Source of the DNA: Candidatus Nanohalarchaeota archaeon
GTDB taxonomy: Archaea; EX4484-52; JAADEF01
Assembly: GCA_013153555.1 (NCBI GenBank)
Contig: JAADEF010000053.1
Span: 1-10,068, forward strand
Length of the DNA: 10,068 nt
Reading direction: 5' to 3'
Shown: positions 5,399 to 10,068 of the stretch, one piece after another
How positions within the stretch are numbered: the stretch's first letter is position 1
Layout of the letters: the number at the start of each line of letters is the position of its first letter
Notes under the pieces: generated by a model
What the model saw: the letters and a program-made list of their open reading frames with translations, nothing else
What the model was told of the DNA's origin: nothing
The model's database searches: none
Program-made: the position numbers and the translations under genes

Positions 5399-6320
5399 CT
5401 TTTTTGCTGTTTCTCTTTCTTTTTATGTGTTAATAATCTTAGCTTTATACAGCGCTTATAAAAACAAGAGATTTGTTGTTTTTTTTATTGGGTTGGTGAT
5501 GGCAGGAATAATAGGATTAGCATTGAAGTACAGCTTGCAAATACCTCGCCCATCTTACGAATATTTAGGTATTAACAAATGGGATAAATATGCCTTTCCC
5601 AGCATGCATGCACTGCTTTCTTTTTATGCAGGTGCATACTTGGGTATCTTTGGGCTAATATGGGCCGGGTTAATCGCATTAAGCAGAGTAATTTTACAAG
5701 TTCACACCACTATGGATGTGTTAGCAGGATCAATACTTGGTTTAACTCTTTTTTATTTTTTTAAAAATGCAGAGCCTTCTCATTTTTCCAAAAAAGAAGT
5801 GGTTAGAAAATTCATACACCTATTTGTAGGGGTCATACTTTTTTTAGCAATGTATTACTTATCATGGTTAGAATTTCTAATAGTGGGGATTAGTTTATTA
5901 GCGGGGTATGTCATTGCAGTAGTTTTCCCACTTACCAAACAACTTTATAATTATGTTAAAAGAAAAGAAAAAGATCTTTCACCTGTTGCATTAATATTAA
6001 GCATAATATTATCATATCTACTGTTTGGAAAAAATCCTGCATTAGCAGGAAGCATAGCAGTCATAGGAGATGGCATAAGTCCTCTAATAGCCATCATTAT
6101 CAACAGCAAAAATCCGAGAAGTTTAAGAGCTGCATTTCTTACTTCTTTGCTGGTTTTTGCAGGTATTTACTATTTGTTTAAAAATATATTACTGGCAGTA
6201 GGTGTTAGCATCATTTTTTTAGTAATTGATTATTTCAATGATAAATGGGAAGATAACATAATTCTTCCTTTGGCAATAAGTTTAGTAACTTGGTTATTTT
6301 ACTTATTAGTACTGTCATAA
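5382..6320 (+). CDS. PAP2 lipid phosphatase fused to dolichol/phytol kinase-like domain
   Basis: This is a polytopic membrane protein of 312 residues with two enzymatic modules. Residues about 1-128 are a PAP2-family phosphatase with all three motifs: K49-x6-R56-P57, P73-S-M-H76 and S101-R102-x5-H108-x3-D112, so the catalytic histidines, Arg and Asp are present. Residues about 138-312 match the dolichol kinase/phytol kinase (SEC59-like, CTP-using) family: RKFIHLFVG (142-150), GDGISPLIA (229-237), KNPRSLRAAF and the late DNIILPL (291-297). A PAP2 enzyme can convert dolichyl (polyprenyl) diphosphate to the monophosphate, and a dolichol kinase makes the same product from the alcohol, so the fusion may maintain the carrier lipid for glycosylation. 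The substrate is inferred. The start is ATG 5382 (GTGAT 5 bases upstream) or ATG 5391; both lie within the sRNA, and no later start would keep the first membrane helix. It converges with the 148-aa gene, overlapping it by 6 bases. Confidence 0.87.
   Translation: MGGMTFFFAVSLSFYVLIILALYSAYKNKRFVVFFIGLVMAGIIGLALKYSLQIPRPSYEYLGINKWDKYAFPSMHALLSFYAGAYLGIFGLIWAGLIALSRVILQVHTTMDVLAGSILGLTLFYFFKNAEPSHFSKKEVVRKFIHLFVGVILFLAMYYLSWLEFLIVGISLLAGYVIAVVFPLTKQLYNYVKRKEKDLSPVALILSIILSYLLFGKNPALAGSIAVIGDGISPLIAIIINSKNPRSLRAAFLTSLLVFAGIYYLFKNILLAVGVSIIFLVIDYFNDKWEDNIILPLAISLVTWLFYLLVLS
5400..5405 (+). terminator. Oligo-T run at the 3' end of the C/D sRNA
   Basis: Six consecutive T begin two bases after the sRNA stem, and further T-rich clusters follow to about 5425. 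Archaeal RNA polymerase can terminate at such runs without a hairpin. Here the run also encodes phenylalanines of the membrane protein, so partial termination that leaves read-through mRNA is conceivable. Confidence 0.4.
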
Positions 6321-6761
6321 ATAAAGATAAATGCTACGAATAAGCCATACATTAAACAAATAATGACTTAAATCTTCTTTTGAAGAATTTACTATTTGCA
6401 CATCTAATGCCAGTAATTGCTTATCATATCCGTCTTTTGGCGGGTTTATTAAAAACATCATGCTTCCAATATTCATGTTTTTAATTATTTTATCGTTTTG
6501 ATGTTTCTTATAACTAGTCAGTATTTCCTCTTCACTAAAATATATTTCTTTTGGAAAAAGCAAATGAAGTACGCATCTATAAATCTCGTCTGGAGGGGAC
6601 TGTTGTTTTTGTATTAAAAGAACGCCTTTATACTTCTCGTTGGTAAATGTCTTACCTTCAAGAGCGTAAAGCTCTCCCTCTTCGTATTTTATTTTACCCA
6701 CGATTTGCACATATTCTTTTAAATTTTCTGGAATTGTAATGCTCTGACTTGTAATACGCAT
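6315..6761 (-). CDS. Orphan protein (148 aa), function unknown
   Basis: I do not recognise this protein. It has 148 residues, starting at the ATG at 6761, 25-26 bases from a TATA box, so probably leaderless. The first 60 residues read as a series of beta strands (ITSQSITIPENLKEYVQIVGKIKYEEGELYALEG, GVLLIQKQ). The middle has a strand with a cysteine (YRCVLHLLFP), a charged segment (EEEILTSYKKHQNDKI) and another strand (GSMMFLINPP). The last 30 residues hold a strand (LLALDVQIVNS) and a hydrophobic helix (YLFNVWLIRSIYLYL) that could pack into the fold or touch the membrane. No catalytic motif is obvious. It is divergent from aIF2-beta across 95 bases, and its 3' end overlaps the phosphatase-kinase gene by 6 bases. 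Codon use looks like that of its neighbours. Confidence 0.8.
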   Translation of the reverse strand: MRITSQSITIPENLKEYVQIVGKIKYEEGELYALEGKTFTNEKYKGVLLIQKQQSPPDEIYRCVLHLLFPKEIYFSEEEILTSYKKHQNDKIIKNMNIGSMMFLINPPKDGYDKQLLALDVQIVNSSKEDLSHYLFNVWLIRSIYLYL

Positions 6762-6782
6762 AAAATAATCTTATTTAGAAAA

Positions 6783-6790
6783 TTTTAAAA
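6783..6790 (-). promoter_or_regulatory. TATA box for the 148-aa orphan (leaderless)
   Basis: On the minus strand TTTTAAAA (6790-6783) is centred 25-26 bases before the ATG at 6761. No Shine-Dalgarno lies between them, which fits a leaderless transcript. It is divergent from the aIF2-beta promoter 36 bases away. Confidence 0.65.
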
Positions 6791-6826
6791 CAATATTAAG
6801 ATTAAGCAAAAAGCAAATGAAGCAAC

Positions 6827-6836
6827 TTTTTAAAAA
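6827..6836 (+). promoter_or_regulatory. TATA box for aIF2-beta (leaderless)
   Basis: TTTTTAAAAA (6827-6836) is centred 25-26 bases before the A of the aIF2-beta ATG at 6857. The bases just before the ATG (AAATAAAACATT) hold no ribosome-binding site. Both facts indicate transcription starting at the initiation codon. Confidence 0.7.
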
Positions 6837-6856
6837 CTACAACTAAATAAAACATT

Positions 6857-7273
6857 ATGGAGTTTTATAGTTATGAAGAGCTTTTAGAAAGGGCTTATAA
6901 AGCGTTGCCTGAAAGAAGCGAAGAAGCAGAAGAAAGATGGGAAGCGCCAAGCTTAGTATCTATGATAACAGGTAATAGAACCTTTATCAAAAATTTTGTA
7001 GAAGCATGTAAGCACATAAGACGTGAAGAAAAAGAGGTAATGAAATATTTATTGAAGGAATTAGGTACGCAAGGTTATTTAGAAAGTAATGTGTTAGTGC
7101 TGTTGGGTAAATTCCCTAATAAAACCATTAATGATAAGTTTCAACGCTACATAAAGTACTTTGTAATGTGTCCTATATGCGGAAAGCCAGATACACACAT
7201 AATTAAAGAAGGAAGGTTAAAATTCATAAAATGTGAAGCATGCGGTGCTCGTAACCCTGTGCCTCAAATTTAA
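6857..7273 (+). CDS. eif2b: Translation initiation factor aIF2 subunit beta
   Basis: This is the beta subunit of archaeal initiation factor 2, which with the alpha and gamma subunits carries initiator Met-tRNA to the small ribosomal subunit. The length of 138 residues is typical for archaea, which lack the long N-terminal extension of eukaryotic eIF2-beta. Residues about 1-25 form the N-terminal helix that binds the gamma subunit (YEELLERAYKALPE). Residues about 30-100 are the central alpha/beta domain with the family signature GNRTFIKNF (39-47) and YLLKELGTQGYLE. Residues about 101-138 are a zinc ribbon with C105-x2-C108 and C126-x2-C129, ending in GARNPVPQI. All four zinc ligands are present. 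It is probably transcribed alone as a leaderless mRNA. Its stop overlaps the end of the opposing protease gene by 4 bases. This is the clearest archaeal marker in the window. Confidence 0.96.
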   Translation: MEFYSYEELLERAYKALPERSEEAEERWEAPSLVSMITGNRTFIKNFVEACKHIRREEKEVMKYLLKELGTQGYLESNVLVLLGKFPNKTINDKFQRYIKYFVMCPICGKPDTHIIKEGRLKFIKCEACGARNPVPQI

Positions 7274-8571
7274 ATTACATATCTGCCAAAAAGAGAGAAA
7301 AGCAATAAAAACAAAACCATTCCAAAAAATATTTTTTGCATTTTCTTTTTTCTGATATATTCTTTTACCATCAAACCTCCATCAAAAGGAACAAGAGGTA
7401 AAAGATTTGCAATACCTATACCCAAATTAAGTATAAAAATCCATTTAAATAAATCTGCCAAATAAACCAAAGGATAAAACCACATGCTTTTCAAAGAATA
7501 CAAAGGCATAACTCCGCCTATACCTATAAATGCCTGAGAGCTATTTTCAGGAGAAGAAGTAAGCATAACTTCGTAAGTTTTATTGTCAATGGTTAAGAAA
7601 ATTGTATCGTTAGGATGTTTAGAGGATAAATAATTAATAAATTGGCTGAAATTATGGAGGGTTTGGTTATCTATGGCCGTTATGGTACCGTTTTGAGGAA
7701 TTATGCCATATGCATGTGAGGTGTTAAACACATAGCTATAAGAAATTCCTTCAAAAGAATAAATGTTAAGCCATGAAGATGCGTGCATCATTAAAAATAA
7801 AAGCACACCAAACAATGTGGCGGTTAAAAAATTTGCAAAGCTACCTGCTGCATACACCCTTAGCTTTTTCAATCGCGGTGCTTTTTGTAACTGCTTTTCA
7901 TCTGGTTCAGCAAACCCTACAGGCATTATGGCGAAAAGCCCGTAACCCAAAGATTTTACTTTAATTCCATTAGCCAAAGCCACTACCGCATGAGCAAGCT
8001 CATGAACTACTACAATCACAGCCAAGCTAATTATCCATTTGTCAAAAGGCACAGTAAAAATAGGTAAATTATAACTTTCAGGAAGAGAAATAGGCAGAAC
8101 CAACTGCAAAGGTGAATTCGCTATGGTATGTTGAGTGAGTTTAGAAAGAAGAATAGCCACGCTACCCGAGATCAACAAGCTTAATCCATATCCGCTCACT
8201 CCAAATAAAAAACTCATTACAAAAGAAAAAATGATTAAAAAATAAGGAATAGTTATTCCTTGAAACATGCTGTTAAGCCCTTGATAAATCATATCTAACT
8301 GCACAAAAAATAAATAAAATGCTAAAACATAAGCAACATACTGACGCTTATTTTTCACATCTTTTATGGCTAAAAAACCTATGCTCAGCACAATAGCAAA
8401 ATCTGCCAGTAAGTTAATAACTTTATGATGCTTTTTTGCAAAGTTCTTCAACACCTCAATGCCTTTATCAGTTCTTCTCAAAAAAGCTATTCCTTCTCTT
8501 TTGAAATTCTTTCTTTCTATTACTGCCACAACAGCAATAAATATCAAAAAAATAATCCAATCATAATTCAT
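7270..8571 (-). CDS. M50 site-2 protease family intramembrane metalloprotease
   Basis: This is a zinc metalloprotease that cleaves substrates within or near the membrane, of the S2P/RseP family, with 433 residues. HELAH (H190, E191, H194) lies in a hydrophobic helix (ISLAVIVVV before it). The third zinc ligand is D397 in LLPLVPFDGG, the form the LDG motif takes here. The N-terminal 160 residues contain several additional membrane segments. A soluble insert between the motifs (about 270-350) with the strands GTITAIDNQTL, TIFLTIDN and YEVMLTS looks like a PDZ-type domain, which in the family checks or positions substrate; it carries several N-x-S/T sequons, consistent with an outside location. 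The ATG at 8571 overlaps the upstream aminopeptidase stop as ATGA, with GAGG 6 bases before it, so the two are translationally coupled. The substrate is unknown; a membrane-tethered regulator or a signal-peptide remnant would be usual. Confidence 0.93.
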   Translation of the reverse strand: MNYDWIIFLIFIAVVAVIERKNFKREGIAFLRRTDKGIEVLKNFAKKHHKVINLLADFAIVLSIGFLAIKDVKNKRQYVAYVLAFYLFFVQLDMIYQGLNSMFQGITIPYFLIIFSFVMSFLFGVSGYGLSLLISGSVAILLSKLTQHTIANSPLQLVLPISLPESYNLPIFTVPFDKWIISLAVIVVVHELAHAVVALANGIKVKSLGYGLFAIMPVGFAEPDEKQLQKAPRLKKLRVYAAGSFANFLTATLFGVLLFLMMHASSWLNIYSFEGISYSYVFNTSHAYGIIPQNGTITAIDNQTLHNFSQFINYLSSKHPNDTIFLTIDNKTYEVMLTSSPENSSQAFIGIGGVMPLYSLKSMWFYPLVYLADLFKWIFILNLGIGIANLLPLVPFDGGLMVKEYIRKKKMQKIFFGMVLFLLLFSLFGRYVI

Positions 8572-9926
8572 TGCGATCCTCTCTTCAAAAACTCATACAG
8601 CAATCTAATACCATATCCTGTTGCTCCTGCTTCTCCTTTCCATGTATGTGTTTCAGTAAATGCAGCAGGGGTTATGTCTATGTGCGCCCACTTTATATTG
8701 GGTTTTATAAAATATTTTAAAAACATACCTCCGATAATAGGGGAACCCCAGGGTTTGGGAGATATGTTTTTAATATCTGCAAAATGGCTTCTTAGCTTTT
8801 CTTTATATATTTCGTCCCACAAAGGTAAATGCCAACATCTTTCTTCTATCCTCAACCCAATATTTTGCAAAGCGTGTGCTAATGCTTCATCATTACCCAT
8901 AACCGCAGCTACTTCTTCACCTAATGCAATTAAAGAAGCACCAGTTAAAGTTGCCAAATCAATTAGATAAGTTAAGTCAAAGGTTTCTTGAAAATACCAT
9001 AATAAATCAGCAAGAACAAGCCTTCCTTCTGCATCTGTGTTGCCTACTTCTACGGTTTTACCAGATAAACTCTTTATAATATCTCCTGGCTTATATGCAT
9101 CCTCGCTAATCAAATTCTCAGCAAATACTGCAGCACCAACCACATTAACTTTAAGACCTGCTTTGGCTACTGCATAAACCGTATAAATAGATGCAATTGC
9201 TCCTGCCATATCATACTTCATATATTCTATCCATCTTAACTTATAATTATATCCCCCGGCATCAAATATAATTCCCTTGCCTGCAATGCCTACTGGTTTC
9301 TTATCTTTCACAGGCATATATGATGCGATAATAACGCAAGGGTCTCTTTTACTCCCCCTTGCCACATAATTAACTAAACCCCAATCTTTAAGCTCTTGTC
9401 CGCATAAAACTTTTACATTAACATTTCCCACTTTTTTTAAATCATCCTTTAATTTTTTAACTAATCTCGCAGGGGTTTTTTCAGTAGGTGACGCATTTAA
9501 CATCTGTTTAGCTTTAACAACTGCATCTATTTTTGCATCAATCTCTTTTAAAAAAGAAGAATCACGTTTATGCAAATATCTTAAAATAACATTTCTTAAC
9601 TCTTGTTTTTTAGAAGAATATGTTGCTAACATTGCCAATTCGGAAATAACTTGTACTGTGGAAGAATCTGTAACAAGATTATCAACAATAAGTTCAGAAA
9701 TTTCATAATTAGAAGCTAAATATCTAGAAAGGGAAGCATACGCTCTATAAAGAAGCGCTTCGTTTCTTTTATTTGAAACTTTTTTTATCACATAAACTTT
9801 ATGTTTAAGAGGTACTTCTATGATGCCTTGATTTTCCTCAAAACTTTTTTTAAGCTGGATAATGTTCCTTAAATTTGAAAGCAGTTCTTTATCCTTCAAA
9901 AAATTTAAATCTTCTATCTTTTCCAT
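8568..9926 (-). CDS. pepA: M17 family leucyl aminopeptidase
   Basis: This is a cytosolic two-metal aminopeptidase removing N-terminal residues (leucine and others) from peptides; family members are hexamers. It has 452 residues from the ATG at 9926; the GTG at 9929 would add one residue. AGGGG (9936-9932) lies 5 bases before the ATG. Residues about 1-180 are the variable N-terminal domain. The catalytic domain keeps every expected residue: K217 and D222 in GKGIIFDAGG, catalytic K229 (YNYK), D239 (KYDMAGA), and D298, E300 and R302 in the family signature NTDAEGRL. The usual TFDSGG appears as IFDAGG, a mild change. It sits 8 bases after the endonuclease IV-like gene and overlaps the membrane protease by 4 bases. 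It may finish the degradation of peptides released by proteases, including its neighbour, but that link is inference. The N-terminal domain is diverged from bacterial PepA, so no DNA-binding role should be assumed. Confidence 0.95.
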   Translation of the reverse strand: MEKIEDLNFLKDKELLSNLRNIIQLKKSFEENQGIIEVPLKHKVYVIKKVSNKRNEALLYRAYASLSRYLASNYEISELIVDNLVTDSSTVQVISELAMLATYSSKKQELRNVILRYLHKRDSSFLKEIDAKIDAVVKAKQMLNASPTEKTPARLVKKLKDDLKKVGNVNVKVLCGQELKDWGLVNYVARGSKRDPCVIIASYMPVKDKKPVGIAGKGIIFDAGGYNYKLRWIEYMKYDMAGAIASIYTVYAVAKAGLKVNVVGAAVFAENLISEDAYKPGDIIKSLSGKTVEVGNTDAEGRLVLADLLWYFQETFDLTYLIDLATLTGASLIALGEEVAAVMGNDEALAHALQNIGLRIEERCWHLPLWDEIYKEKLRSHFADIKNISPKPWGSPIIGGMFLKYFIKPNIKWAHIDITPAAFTETHTWKGEAGATGYGIRLLYEFLKRGSQ

Positions 9927-9934
9927 CACAACCC

Positions 9935-10068
9935 CTAATACAGCAGGTTCTTTATTAATAAGGCATCACCCTCTAAATTAGGAGATTCGCTTATAGCAAC
10001 CCCTTTTATTTTAAAATCTTTCCATGCTTTTGCCATATCTTCATAATTTAAATCACTTTCTAGATATT
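9935..10068 (-). CDS. Endonuclease IV-like TIM-barrel protein, C-terminal fragment
   Basis: This gene enters from beyond the right edge, and only its last 43 residues and the TAG stop at 9937-9935 are visible. The open frame begins at 10066 on the minus strand and has no start inside the window. The end reads DFKIKGVAISESPNLEGDAL and then a short hydrophobic tail. The strand followed by ESPNLEGDAL resembles the last barrel strand of archaeal endonuclease IV / xylose-isomerase-like TIM barrels, where the Glu is a metal ligand. Full members are about 270-290 residues and cut DNA at abasic sites during base excision repair. With so little sequence, another TIM-barrel relative is possible. The spacing of 8 bases to the aminopeptidase start shows it is the upstream gene of the same operon. 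Confidence 0.6.
   Translation of the reverse strand, partial: YLESDLNYEDMAKAWKDFKIKGVAISESPNLEGDALLIKNLLY

Noticed and set aside
7763..7964. Two + strand frames of about 60 codons
   Set aside because: They are antisense to the M50 protease coding sequence and have no supporting signal.
8425..8970. 181-codon open frame on the + strand
   Set aside because: It lies antisense to the junction of the M50 protease and aminopeptidase genes, both with intact catalytic motifs. It has no recognisable motif and no promoter or ribosome-binding site.
1..10068. tRNA, rRNA, CRISPR array, insertion sequence or integration site
   Set aside because: No cloverleaf, regularly spaced repeat, transposase, terminal inverted repeat or direct-repeat boundary was seen on either strand by reading; a covariance-model scan was not possible here.

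Overview
This is an AT-rich, gene-dense stretch of an archaeal chromosome. The archaeal assignment rests on a complete translation initiation factor aIF2-beta with its C-terminal zinc ribbon, on TATA-type promoters about 26 bases upstream of start codons that have essentially no leader, and on a box C/D guide RNA whose two guides match archaeal 16S rRNA. The lineage cannot be fixed from this window. Short proteins, overlapping genes and many orphans would fit a small-genome archaeon, but that is inference.

Layout: (1) 1-640, + strand: the C-terminal two thirds of a CorA-type magnesium channel, cut by the window edge. (2) 633-5241, - strand: a tightly packed gene string read from right to left. 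It holds a monovalent cation/proton antiporter, cysteinyl-tRNA synthetase, an ATP-cone/Mrr-like nuclease, a membrane-anchored thioredoxin-fold protein, and two small orphans (121 and 82 aa). The first four junctions overlap or nearly touch; the last small gene probably has its own promoter. (3) 5242-5381: a divergent regulatory region with a leaderless promoter for the antiporter on the - strand and a promoter on the + strand for a box C/D sRNA at 5340-5398. The sRNA overlaps the start of a 312-aa membrane protein that fuses a PAP2 lipid phosphatase to a dolichol/phytol-kinase-like domain. (4) 6315-7273: an orphan 148-aa gene and aIF2-beta, divergent, with back-to-back leaderless promoters in 95 bases. 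(5) 7270-10068, - strand: an operon of an endonuclease IV-like protein (only its C-terminus is inside), an M17 leucyl aminopeptidase and an M50 site-2 protease, coupled by an 8-base gap and a 4-base ATGA overlap.

The most interesting part is 5310-5405. The sRNA has a terminal kink-turn with a 4-bp stem, a 3-nt bulge and compensated C/D boxes. Its internal D'/C' pair is separated by 3 nt. One guide is complementary to the 16S 900 region and the other to the universal 1400 decoding-site region, with predicted methylation at positions equivalent to 902 and 1402. The same bases serve as the leader and start of the lipid phosphatase/kinase gene: box C' coincides with the apparent Shine-Dalgarno and box D with an ATG. 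The fused enzyme is also noteworthy because both of its predicted activities would yield dolichyl (polyprenyl) monophosphate.

Two expression modes are visible. Genes at the head of a transcript look leaderless. Genes inside operons carry purine-rich Shine-Dalgarno sequences such as GGAGGT, GAGG and GGTGAT. No tRNA, rRNA, CRISPR array or insertion sequence was seen. No gene-free stretch exceeds about 140 bases.
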